Source of the DNA: Candidatus Absconditabacteria bacterium
Lineage (GTDB): Bacteria; Patescibacteriota; Gracilibacteria; Absconditabacterales; Absconditicoccaceae
Assembly: GCA_028693445.1 (NCBI GenBank)
Contig: JAQUVI010000001.1
Location: forward strand, 248,001 to 312,000
Direction: 5' to 3'
DNA length: 64,000 bases
In this document: positions 1 to 8,365 of the stretch, in pieces
Numbering within the stretch: position 1 is the first letter of the stretch
Layout of the letters: each line of letters starts with the position of its first letter
Position numbers and translations under genes: made by a program
Notes under the pieces: model-generated
What the model saw: only the letters and a program-made list of their open reading frames with translations
The model's database searches: none
What the model was told of the DNA's origin: nothing

Positions 1-1560
1 TTCTACTGGTCATGTTTGTATTTTTTTAACATCTTGAATCACCAAAGCTTTACCATCTTTACAGATAGCTTGCACTGCATAATATGCATATTTTTCTTGT
101 TTAGCAGATTTGTTGAAAGGGTATTCAAATCTGGTTTCTGTTGTTTCTGTTACTTTTTGCATTTTGGAAATATCTGATGTTGCTCGTTCAGATCTATAAA
201 TTATATATTTTTCTATGTTTTGTACAGCGCTTCGAGTAAGATAATAACGGTCTCAAATTTTTGTTTCATCGACAGTTATTCATTGTACTGTACACAAACT
301 TTCAGAAGTGTCTCCTACGGTAGCTTTTACAATATCTGAAGCAGCTCAAAGAACTTCTCAGTTAATATCCAAAGGTACAATTCTAAAAAAATAATCTTGT
401 CATATAGTCAAATCTTCCAATATAATTTCTTTTTTGCTAACAACAGCAGATTCGTTTAGGTTATTTTCTTCTGTTCCAAAAGTAACATTATATTTTGCAG
501 GTTCTGTTCATTCTACTTCCCAAGTAAGAGTAAGTTTATTTTTGTATACAGAATCTCCAAATACTCTAACTTTACCGATACTTGTACCTTTTTCTACAAT
601 TAATTTTGTGATATTTGTATATTCTTTTTTCTCTCATGCAACCAATAGATCAAGTCATACATCTATTTTACCTTCTGTATCAATCATTATCTCTTTGCTA
701 AATACTCCAGCAGACAAAAGATCCATAGGAGCAGATCTACCATTACTCAATTTTATAGTTGCTGAAGTAACTATATCGCTTGTTGCAATTCTAAACGTAA
801 CCTTTGTACCAGCTTTTATTGTATTACCAGGTATTACTTGAACACTATTGAATGTTCAATCAGTAAAAGGTAAATATGTAAATGAAATCAAATCAGATTC
901 ACCCAAAATAACATTGTTTAAATCTAGTATCTTGGCTTGTAACGAATTACTTCATTGTATTAGTCAGGTTGCGTATGCAGTAAATCATCACACAGAAGAT
1001 GTTATTCATTGACTGACTAATTGATTGTTTAAATATATTTCAAAAGGAGAATTGGGTAAATCAGAAGATCATCAAATTACTTCCAATACCTCAGTTTTTT
1101 CTATACTATCTTTTATAGGAGAATTTATGATAATTTTTTTGGTAGAATCAGCTGCATTAGAGGATCAAACAAGAACTGTTTTTTCTCCTTTTATAGATTC
1201 ATCGTTGATCTCAGAAGCTATTACTATAAAAGTTCAAGCTTTTTTTATTATAAGTCATTTTGAAAATGTTTTAATTCACTGGTCTTGTGGAACAAAAGTA
1301 TATAGTCACTGACTAGGCACAGTATAATCCGCCATATCAATGTTTCATTCAACATCAATAAAAACATCTCATTCATAGTCTTTTATAACATCTCAATTTG
1401 ATTTCACCGCTTTGATTGTTACATCAACAGGAACATTAATATCAAAAGAACTAGGTTCTATTTGAACAATAAAAGCATCTGGTTGCTGTTGGGCGAAAAC
1501 TCATCAAAACAAAGCCACAAAACTCACCATAAAAATAAAATGTTTGAATATTTTTTCCAT
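1..1560 (-). CDS. Secreted fibronectin type III-like surface protein (C-terminus beyond window)
   Basis: Starts MEKIFKHFIFMVSFVALFG, a signal peptide, with export predicted to cleave near FAQQQ at about residue 23. The 520 visible residues are beta-rich and extracellular in character. One stretch around residues 330-420 (LTLTWEVEG ... YNVTFG ... DYFFRIVPLD) has the strand pattern of a fibronectin type III domain, and a second similar unit begins before the edge. Many glycines are UGA, so a standard-code reading breaks it. The protein runs off the window, so any anchor is unseen. It is divergent to the small membrane-protein operon that follows. Role inferred: envelope or surface adhesion; the exact family is not identified. 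Confidence 0.8.
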
Positions 1561-1587
1561 AATTTAGATACGGTATAAAAAAGATAT

Positions 1588-2157
1588 TTATCTACTATGT
1601 TCTGTTTGTATAGATATATTACCTATAGATAGATTTTTTTTGCCTCAATCAATATAATAAGCTTCTTCAACCAAAACATCTTGTGCTTTTCAGTCAAATG
1701 GAACTAATAAAATACTTTGATTATAATCAAAGGTTGAACAATCTATAGAAATAACTGTTGTCTCTTGATTTGAGTCAAAGATAGTAAAAGGACATTGTCA
1801 TGATATATTTTGCATATCAAATGAAATTTCATTACTATGATTCAATACTATTGTGATAGGAAATTTTGAAACAGAGTTTGAAAAAAATATATCCAAAAGA
1901 TTTTCACTTTGTTTATAAGCGATATCTCGTTGATTATTTTTAATTAAAGAAATCTCTGTCGCATTTAATACACTAGCTTGAAGCAAATCAGGATGTTTAA
2001 CCAAAAAAATTATTGCTAAGGAGAACATTCCTGCAAACAAAAAAATACCCATATTGCGAAAGAATCCTTTGATGATTCTCATTGTCAATAAATATCTACA
2101 ATAAAACAACAAAAATATAGGAATATAAAACAAAAAATCAAATAGAAAATTTGACAA
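1588..2157 (-). CDS. Membrane-anchored hypothetical protein
   Basis: About 189 residues if it begins at a TTG; the first in-frame ATG is 25 codons later (at 2082), followed by MRIIKGFFRN. One strong transmembrane helix (FLFAGMFSLAIIFLV) lies near residues 37-52, preceded in the longer version by a second hydrophobic stretch. The rest is a polar domain of about 130 residues without a motif I recognise. In-frame UGA glycines lie in the C-terminal half. It follows the fibronectin-like gene's start on the same strand, 27 bp upstream, so the two may be co-transcribed. The start is uncertain because neither candidate has a clear ribosome-binding site. Confidence 0.65.
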
Positions 2158-2179
2158 AAAACATAATTTTGATTATACT
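2151..2179 (+). promoter_or_regulatory. Promoter of the pilin-like gene pair
   Basis: TTGACA, a 17-bp spacer, then TATACT. It lies 34 bp before the first ATG of the pair. It overlaps the 5' end of the divergent membrane-protein gene when that gene is read from its TTG start, which slightly favours the later ATG for that gene. Confidence 0.75.
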
Positions 2180-2212
2180 TAAGCAAATAAATTTTATATG
2201 CATATAAATATA

Positions 2213-2710
2213 ATGAAAAAAATATTTGCTATATTTGTTATCTGTACTATCTTATTGGGAAATTTGTTTGTTTCTGCTCAACAATGAAGCTGGTGAGGAT
2301 ATTGAGATGAACCACTGGAAATTCTTGAAAGCGTAAAAAATAAAGCCAATGATAAAATAGAATTTCAAGAAACAGCTTTGGATGATATAACAGACAAGGA
2401 GTGATCTTTTCAATCACAATATAAAATTTCCAATACCTTGGATTATTTAAGAGCAAATATTGCGCCATATCTTCAATGGGCAGTATATATTTGACTTGTT
2501 GTTGCTGTTATATTGATAGTTTACAATTGATTTTTGATGGTAACTCATACAATACACAAAGAATGAGATTTTGAAAAAGTAAAAAAAAGAATATGATATA
2601 TTGCTATTTGAATATTATTATTAACATGATTTTATGCTATAATTAAATTAGTTGTGTGAATAATAAATTCTGTTTTCTGAACTGGTCCATGAGGAGATAC
2701 AGGCTTCTAA
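2213..2710 (+). CDS. Small pilin-like membrane protein (TrbC/VirB2-type architecture)
   Basis: 165 residues. A signal peptide (MKKIFAIFVICTILLGNLFVSA) is followed by a short polar domain and two transmembrane helices, WAVYIGLVVAVILIVY at about 85-100 and a second near 130-150. A signal peptide plus two C-terminal helices is the layout of TrbC/VirB2-like pilin subunits, which CPR genomes often carry as several small paralogues. That assignment rests on architecture only. An ATG five codons earlier (2198) is an alternative start. It precedes a related but longer protein by 30 bp and shares its promoter. Glycine is coded by UGA at many positions. Confidence 0.7.
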
Positions 2711-2740
2711 TTATAAGTTTTAAATGCTAAATTTTAAATA

Positions 2741-3697
2741 ATGTTTAAAAATATAAATAAAATAGTAATTCTTGTGGTAGCTTTATTTGGAATTATAATA
2801 GGATCAACACATGCTATAGCGCCATCTTTTGATAGAAATTTCGCGGATTATCTTACAGATAAGACTCCTGATCAATATTGAAGAGTTGAAACAGTTTTTT
2901 CTTTTTCTAATTGTATTGATAGAAATCAAAGTATCATGGAAAACGTAAGAAACTTGTTTTATCCAAGCGTCTATAAGGCAGATAATCAGTGCTCAATAAC
3001 TACTTGATGATTGCTTTGGGATATGCTTAGAGTTGTTACCTTTGCCTTGATTTTTTTGTTTATAGTAATGGCTTGAATAAAATTTATTATGGGCTGAGCA
3101 TCATGAGATGAAGCAAAAAAATCAGCAATGAGTCTAGTTTATATAGCATACTGAGCATTTTTGGTTTTTGGCGCAATTTGGATACTCGGATATGTATTAA
3201 ATATAGAGAACCTACAATGATCAACAGATCTAGTAAATAATTTACAAAATAATTTGTTTCTACAAATTCTAAGTTTCTTCAAAATATTGGCATTTTTTGT
3301 TGCTATTATAATGATGATTGTTTCTGGTTTCAAAATGATGGCAGCAATGGATAAAGAAGACAAAGTCAAAGCCGGTAAACAATGAGCAATAAATGTTATA
3401 GTTGCATTGGTATTTATCAAAATTGTAGATTATATATTTTACATAGCTCAAGCAGCAGATTTTGCACAAAGAGCATCAAGTCTGGTTTTGGATGTAGCAA
3501 AAATTCTTGGTTGGATTATTGGTATTTCATTTGTATTGGGATTGTTTTATGCTGGTTATCAAATGTTTTTCTCTGGTGGCGATGAAAAGGCACTCAAAAA
3601 AACTCAATCAATTCTGATCAATATTGTTATTGTTTCTGTAGTTATTTTCTTATTCTTACTATTGATCTATCAAATTTTCAATGAATTTGTAGGGTAG
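2741..3697 (+). CDS. Multi-helix pilin-like / type IV secretion membrane protein
   Basis: 318 residues. A signal peptide is followed by a short extracellular part with three Cys (SNCIDR ... NQC) and then about six hydrophobic helices. The helices are arranged as three copies of a two-helix unit, each ending in a short charged loop: GASGDEAKKS, AAMDKEDKVKAGKQ, SGGDEKALKK. This internal repetition of helix-helix-(G/A)xDEKxxK resembles several VirB2/TrbC units fused in one chain. It lies downstream of the two-helix protein and is followed by a terminator. Function inferred only: a membrane component of a secretion or pilus apparatus. Confidence 0.7.
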
Positions 3698-3719
3698 AAA
3701 AAATTTAATATTTTAACTA

Positions 3720-3750
3720 GAAAAAAAGGGGGTTTTAAACTCCCTTTTTA
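3720..3750 (+). terminator. Terminator of the pilin-like operon
   Basis: AAAAAGGGGG / TCCCTTTTT stem with a TTTTAAAC loop just after the stop of the 318-residue gene. The A-tract on the other side lets it also end the convergent gene. Confidence 0.8.
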
Positions 3751-4113
3751 AATAAGTTGTAAAACTTCTTTGTTTTTGATGATAGATGCTGAAAATGAAT
3801 TTACTCCATGATAATATTGTTGGTTTGGATCAGCATAACCGACTTTCATCGATAAAATTTCATCAATACAAAGGTTTGAAAGTGTTTCTGCAAAATCATG
3901 AATAATGAATGTTTTGGGAAATTCTATTTGCTCATCTAAAGCATCCTCAAACACATCATTTGGCGCAGAAATTACCTCAAGAATAATTTTTTTTGTTTTT
4001 TTCAACCAAAGGTTATTCCAATGGCGTTCATCTGTGATTTCATTTACTTTTACTTCGGCATCGTAGTATTCTCTATGCCCTCCGTTGAAATCAATAGTTC
4101 TTATTTGTAGCAT
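3748..4113 (-). CDS. Hypothetical protein
   Basis: 121 residues, soluble and acidic, with no transmembrane segment, Cys motif or recognisable domain. It starts MLQIRTIDFNGG. It has four glycines and none is UGA, too few to judge its origin. Its stop lies inside the stem of the convergent operon's terminator. It sits 82 bp downstream of the nucleosidase-like gene on the same strand, so co-transcription is possible. Confidence 0.65.
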   Translation of the reverse strand: MLQIRTIDFNGGHREYYDAEVKVNEITDERHWNNLWLKKTKKIILEVISAPNDVFEDALDEQIEFPKTFIIHDFAETLSNLCIDEILSMKVGYADPNQQYYHGVNSFSASIIKNKEVLQLI

Positions 4114-4195
4114 AATATTTTATTTTTAGTTAATGTTTTTGTTTCCTGAAATAATTTATATACTTTTACTGCAAAAAGTCAAGTCTGGATATTTT

Positions 4196-4753
4196 TTACT
4201 TATCACCCACAATCATTTTCATCACTTTCTTCCGCTCAATATTCTCTTCCAAAATTTCCAAAGCTTTTTCTCTATCAAAATTCTTGGTTTCGTCACCTAC
4301 CTGATCAACGGGAACTTTGATGAGAATTCTAGGAATCTGAAATTTCTGAGCAACATAGTCGATCGCCCAGCTTTCCATATCAACAATATGATTTTCTTCA
4401 TCTAGTTTTTTTTCATAAACAGGAATTTCGCTACAAAAACAAGTACTCACAGGAGCGATAATTTTAACCATTGGTACTATGCTTTCTTTTCTTGTACTAG
4501 AATTGATTATACGCGCAACTTGCACTAGATTTATTCTTTTTCAAATATATCCGCAAACTCAAATATTCAAAATCAAATCTGGCTTTTCTTCTTTATTTGT
4601 CAAAATATAATTCGTCAAAGAAAACATTGTTTCGTAATTTCATATTCCCGTCGTCAAAAAACTAACCGAAAGTCAAATTATATTCAGATTCTTTATATTA
4701 TTTTTTATAATTTTCATTTCCCCTCAGGTAGCAGCACAAATTAATATTTTCAT
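4196..4753 (-). CDS. MTA/SAH nucleosidase-like (nucleoside phosphorylase superfamily) protein
   Basis: 185 residues with the landmarks of the Pfs/MTAN-futalosine hydrolase group. These are the N-terminal MKILICAATGGE strand, FLTTGIGNYET (ribose/nucleophile loop) at about 33-43, LILNIGVCGYIG at 60-71 matching the VNxGxAG block, and VDMES at 124-128 matching the purine- and ribose-binding ME(S/A) motif. A following KVPVDQVGDET occupies the place of the catalytic-Asp SDxAGD loop. The family cleaves the N-glycosidic bond of 5'-methylthioadenosine, S-adenosylhomocysteine or futalosine. It is shorter than typical MTAN (about 230), so substrate is not assigned. Several UGA glycines sit in conserved family positions. 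Confidence 0.75.
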
Positions 4754-4835
4754 TGATAAATAGTAAATGATAAATATTTTTTAACGAACGATTATTTGAA
4801 AACAGAATATTGATGCAATTATATTAATAAAATCG

Positions 4836-4964
4836 GTGAGCGCTTGCATTTTTAGGTAAGTAAAACACAGAGCCAAGAATTTGTTTGTGTTTTCTACCGT
4901 TAAAAAAATGTAACAGCTCACGAGGGGTTTTTGGTTACTTTTTGACCTGGTAGCAAAAAGTAAC
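4836..4964. repeat. Long-hairpin repeat, copy A, with companion hairpin
   Basis: Positions 4836-4921 fold into a long imperfect hairpin: GTGAGC pairs with GCTCAC, GCATTTTT with the ATGTAAC side, AGGTA with TACC, and AAAACACA with TGTGTTTT, closing on a GAGCCAAGAATTTGT-like loop. A second hairpin, GTTACTTTTTG / CAAAAAGTAAC, follows at 4934-4964. Both hairpins recur together at 42843-42971. It occupies most of a 320-bp gap that otherwise holds only the promoter of the next gene. Confidence 0.85.
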
Positions 4965-5017
4965 ATTATAAATAAAATAAATATACTTATTCACCATAAA
5001 CTATCAACTATTTAAAG

Positions 5018-5045
5018 TTGCAATTTCAAGCAAACTAATTATATT
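5018..5045 (+). promoter_or_regulatory. Promoter of the phosphoribosyltransferase gene
   Basis: TTGCAA, 16 bp, TATATT, ending 32 bp before the ATG. Confidence 0.55.
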
Positions 5046-5077
5046 TTGCAAAATGTTTACTTCATAAACAAACGTCT

Positions 5078-5536
5078 ATGGAAAATCAATATACCCAAAA
5101 ACGTAATGTGAGTTATGAAGAATTACAGAGAAAATGTGTTTTTTTGGCAGAGGCAATCGAAAAAAGTTGATTTGCACCCAATATGATTGTTTCAGTTACT
5201 AGATGAGGTTTGCTGTCTGCATATTTTTTGGCAGATCTTCTTGGTGTAAAAAGTATTGAAACAATAAATATTACTACCCGTGATGGAACTAATTCTTGAG
5301 AGGTTAGGGACGCAACCAAAATCCCCAAAGATTTTACAGATTTTAAAGCATTGATTGTAGATGACTTGGTTGATAGCGGTAAAACCATGAAATACATACT
5401 TAACCAATACACTTTCAATCCATTGGAGACAAAAATAGCAACTATTTTTTGCAAAAAAGACGCAAATTTTAAACCAGATTTTTTTGTAGAAGAGATTTCT
5501 TCTCATGATTGGATAGTGTTTCCATACGAAAGATAA
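5078..5536 (+). CDS. Type I phosphoribosyltransferase
   Basis: 152 residues. The PRPP-binding loop ALIVDDLVDSGKT occupies 91-103, with its two acidic residues and the SGKT turn. An upstream SVTRGGLLSAYFLADLLG (39-56) is the PPi-loop helix of hypoxanthine/xanthine-type enzymes. These transfer ribose-5-phosphate from PRPP to a base in nucleotide salvage. The substrate cannot be fixed: the hood is short, but the size and TRGG loop fit the xanthine/hypoxanthine-like group (Gpt type). UGA encodes glycines in EKSGF and TRGG. The gene stands between a repeat element and corA, 24 bp before the latter, so both are probably one transcript. Confidence 0.85.
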
Positions 5537-5560
5537 TTTTATTTTTAAAAGAGAGATAAT

Positions 5561-6490
5561 ATGAGTAAGATCTTATCAATTGATGGTATGTCTTGGATGC
5601 ATTTTCATCATCCCTCCAAAGAAGAAATCAAAGAAATTGTAGATACCTATGATGTGCATGAATTGATTGAAGACGATATTGCGGAAAAGACAACTCAAGA
5701 TAAAATAGATGTTTATGATGATTGTATTTTTCTTGTGCTTCATTTTCCTAAATATGATAAAAAAACAGAAAAATATCTATCTAATGAATTTAATATTATT
5801 TTGTGAAAAGATTTTATTATATCAGTTACCAAATATCATACCAATCATATAGAAAGTATTAGAGAAGAATATAATCAGGATCTTCGCGAGGATGAAGATA
5901 GAGATGAACACAAATTTAAATTATCTCCTTATTATATTCTCTATATGATTATAGATGTAATGTATGATAAAGTTCTTTTGGCATTACATAAATTCAATCT
6001 TGATCTCAGTGATTTAGAAGAAGATGTTTTTGATGAAAGTTATTCTAGTAAAGAACTTTTGGAAAAAATGTTGCTCAAAAAACGTAATATTGTATTTCTT
6101 AAACACCTTGTTTTGCCACAAGTAGAAATTATAGAAGAAATTCAAAAAGCAACTATGAGTTTTTATGGATGAGATTTGGATGTATATTTTGAGGATCTTC
6201 AATATAAAACAGATAAAATTCTGTCTACAATCAATATTACTATGGAAAATACAGAATCTCTTTCCATGGTTTACAATACTCTTGCAAATATCAAAACAAA
6301 TTCAATTATATCATTGCTTACCGTGCTAACTATTATTATATGAATTATGACGATGATATCTGGTCTCTACGGTATGAATGTTCGTTTGCCTGGAGAAAAT
6401 AATCCAATTATGTTTCCTATTGTTTTGGGTATTATGCTTTTGGTAAGTTGATTAATTTTCTTTATTGTAAAAAAGAAAAAGTGGATTTAG
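5561..6490 (+). CDS. corA: CorA-family magnesium/divalent cation channel
   Basis: 309 residues. A soluble N-terminal domain and long helices are followed by two C-terminal membrane helices. The signature GMN follows the first helix (SGLYGMNVRLPGE), and the chain ends in a Lys-rich KKKKWI tail. This is the CorA architecture of a homopentameric Mg2+/Co2+ channel in the cytoplasmic membrane. A second, more typical CorA is at 41.7 kb, and its C-terminus is almost the same. Glycines before and inside the membrane segments are UGA. Transcription probably begins with the phosphoribosyltransferase and ends at the hairpin just downstream. Confidence 0.93.
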
Positions 6491-6502
6491 ATTTCAAAAA
6501 AG

Positions 6503-6531
6503 AAAAAAGCTGCCGATTCGGCAGCTTTTTT
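6503..6531. terminator. Bidirectional terminator between corA and pyrF
   Basis: Perfect stem AAAAAGCTGCCGA / TTCGGCAGCTTTTT with almost no loop, flanked by A and T tracts, serving the convergent corA and pyrEF transcripts. Confidence 0.92.
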
Positions 6532-6544
6532 AAACATTTGATAA

Positions 6545-7390
6545 TTAAATTATTCCGTATTTTTGCAATATCTCCTCCATTTCCTTTTGTGTTTCTCTAG
6601 CTTTTTTCGCAGCTGCTTCTGCGAAATCATTGTTATTACTGGCATAAATAATTGCGCGAGAATTATTGATAATCAATCCACATTTTCTGGTTATACCATA
6701 TTTAGCAACATCTTCCAAGCTTCCGCCTTGAGTGCCAACTCCAGGTATTAGTAAGAAATGGTCAGATACAATTTCTCTTATAAGTACCAGACTTTCAGCT
6801 TTTGTTGCGCCAACGACAAACATACTGTTATCTGATTCAGCACCCCACTCATTTGTTGCTAAACTTAAAATATGATCAAAGACTAATAATCCATTTTCTT
6901 CAATATGAAGGGTTTGAAGATCTGACGAACTATCGTTGCTAGTCAGAGCTAGAATAATAGTCCATTTGTCTTTATACTTCAGAAACGGACTAACGGAATC
7001 CTTGCCCATGTAGGGCGCAACGGTTACTGCATCAGCATCCATTAGTTCAAAGAAAGCTTTGGCATATTGATTACATGTATTTCCAATATCGCTTCGTTTC
7101 GCATCAACAATAACCAAAATATCGGGATAATGACTTTTAATGTATTTTACAGTCATGTCCAACTGCATCCAGCCATTCCATCCTTGAGATTCATAAAAAG
7201 CAGTATTTAATTTGTAAGCAACCGTATGTTTTACTGTTGCATCAATTATTGCTTTATTGAAATCGGATAGCGGCATATCAATGTTGTTTTTCAAAATATA
7301 TGCCGGGATTTTTTCGATGTCGGTATCTAAACCGATGCATAAGAAGCTTTTTTTCTTCTTTATCTGCTGAAATAATTGATCGTAGTTCAT
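6545..7390 (-). CDS. pyrF: Orotidine 5'-phosphate decarboxylase
   Basis: 281 residues of the long (subfamily 2) OMP decarboxylase type. FLCIGLDTD lies near the N-terminus, and the catalytic DAKRSDIGNT with its Lys and two Asp is near residue 89. The phosphate-binding end is LLIPGVGTQGG. It decarboxylates OMP to UMP, the last step of pyrimidine synthesis. It lies 17 bp after pyrE in one operon. None of its 15 glycines is UGA, unlike nearby genes such as pnp, so it may come from a standard-code donor. The long subfamily and the 'KKKSFLCIGLDTD' style recall Bacteroidota PyrF; this is from memory of the family. Confidence 0.95.
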   Translation of the reverse strand: MNYDQLFQQIKKKKSFLCIGLDTDIEKIPAYILKNNIDMPLSDFNKAIIDATVKHTVAYKLNTAFYESQGWNGWMQLDMTVKYIKSHYPDILVIVDAKRSDIGNTCNQYAKAFFELMDADAVTVAPYMGKDSVSPFLKYKDKWTIILALTSNDSSSDLQTLHIEENGLLVFDHILSLATNEWGAESDNSMFVVGATKAESLVLIREIVSDHFLLIPGVGTQGGSLEDVAKYGITRKCGLIINNSRAIIYASNNNDFAEAAAKKARETQKEMEEILQKYGII

Positions 7391-7407
7391 GTTTTTTTTA
7401 TTTAATA

Positions 7408-8070
7408 TTATTTTTTCCAGGTATCAGGAGCTAATCTCCATTTTTTTAGTACATCAAGATCATCTTGTTTTATATAGTTATCTTTGATAGCCGCATTCAA
7501 AAGAGAACTATAATTACTTAATGTTGTTAGTGCAATACCAGCGTTTTCAAAAGCTTTCTTGGCAATAGGAAACTCGTAACTAAAAATAGCAACCATTCCA
7601 ATTACCTCAGCACCAATTTTTCTTACAGCTTCAACCGCTTTTAAACTGCTACCTCCTGTAGAAATTAGGTCTTCAATAATCAAAACTTTTTGACCAGGTT
7701 CTAATACTCCTTCGATCAAATTTTCAAGCCCATGATCTTTTTTTTCAGATCTAACATAACAGAAAGGTTTTCCAAGTTCGTATGCAATTATTGCACCTGG
7801 TGATATTGCGCCTGTTGCTACTCCAACAACAGTATCAAATTCTGTAAAATTAGTTTTTGTGATTTCGATTAGTTGATCGATAACCAGCTTTCTAAGTTCT
7901 ACATGTGAAAATATTTTTCTGTTGTCACAGTAAATTGGCGATTTCCAACCAGATGCCCAAGTAAATGGATCTTCTGGTCTTAATTTAACAGTCTTAAATT
8001 TAAGTAGCGCACGAGCAACAAAAAATCTCATATCGGCCATTCCATTTATTCCATTTGTTTTTTTGTTCAT
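7408..8070 (-). CDS. pyrE: Orotate phosphoribosyltransferase
   Basis: 220 residues. The PRPP loop VLIIEDLISTGGSS is near 133-146, TWASGWKSPIYCDNR is the orotate/PRPP N-terminal block, and YVRSEKKDHG is the flexible catalytic loop with Lys residues. It makes OMP from orotate and PRPP, feeding directly into PyrF. No other de novo pyrimidine gene is in the window, so the cell may import or salvage earlier intermediates. All 15 glycines use GGN codons and none uses UGA, the same bias as pyrF. An ATG at codon 11 (MADMRFF) is a possible later start. Confidence 0.95.
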   Translation of the reverse strand: MNKKTNGINGMADMRFFVARALLKFKTVKLRPEDPFTWASGWKSPIYCDNRKIFSHVELRKLVIDQLIEITKTNFTEFDTVVGVATGAISPGAIIAYELGKPFCYVRSEKKDHGLENLIEGVLEPGQKVLIIEDLISTGGSSLKAVEAVRKIGAEVIGMVAIFSYEFPIAKKAFENAGIALTTLSNYSSLLNAAIKDNYIKQDDLDVLKKWRLAPDTWKK

Positions 8071-8240
8071 AGTTTTTTTTGTTTTAGTTAATTTTGTTTT
8101 TTATTTAAAATGTAAATAGTATTTATGGATTATAAAATAAAAATCAAGTATATTACAAAAAATAGGATTCTGATTTTTTTTGCTCCTTTTGTTTTGCATT
8201 CTTATTATAAAACATTATAGTTCATACTGAGATTTTTTTT

Positions 8241-8317
8241 GGAAGAAGGACTTAGAGACTTAGTAAAGTTGATAGTAAAAGTATTATTTGCTTTTCTAAG
8301 TTACTAGTTTCTTCTCC
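8241..8317 (+). other. Leader hairpin upstream of pnp
   Basis: Two arms of about 27 nt, GGAAGAAGGACTTAGAGACT... and ...AGTTACTAGTTTCTTCTCC, pair with a few bulges around a roughly 22-nt AT-rich loop. It ends about 49 bp before the pnp start. Most of the 295-bp gap between pyrE and pnp holds nothing else I can identify. In other bacteria pnp mRNA is autoregulated through a structured 5' leader; that this hairpin does so here is inference. Confidence 0.5.
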
Positions 8318-8365
8318 AAATTTTCTTTTGCCAAGAGGCAATTTTATGTTTTTTTATACAAAATT

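Noticed and set aside
4781-4966. A 61-residue minus-strand reading frame, repeated almost identically at 42851-43078, as a conserved small protein
   Set aside because: Both frames lie entirely in the long-hairpin repeat and companion hairpin; similarity is explained by the repeat and there is no start signal.
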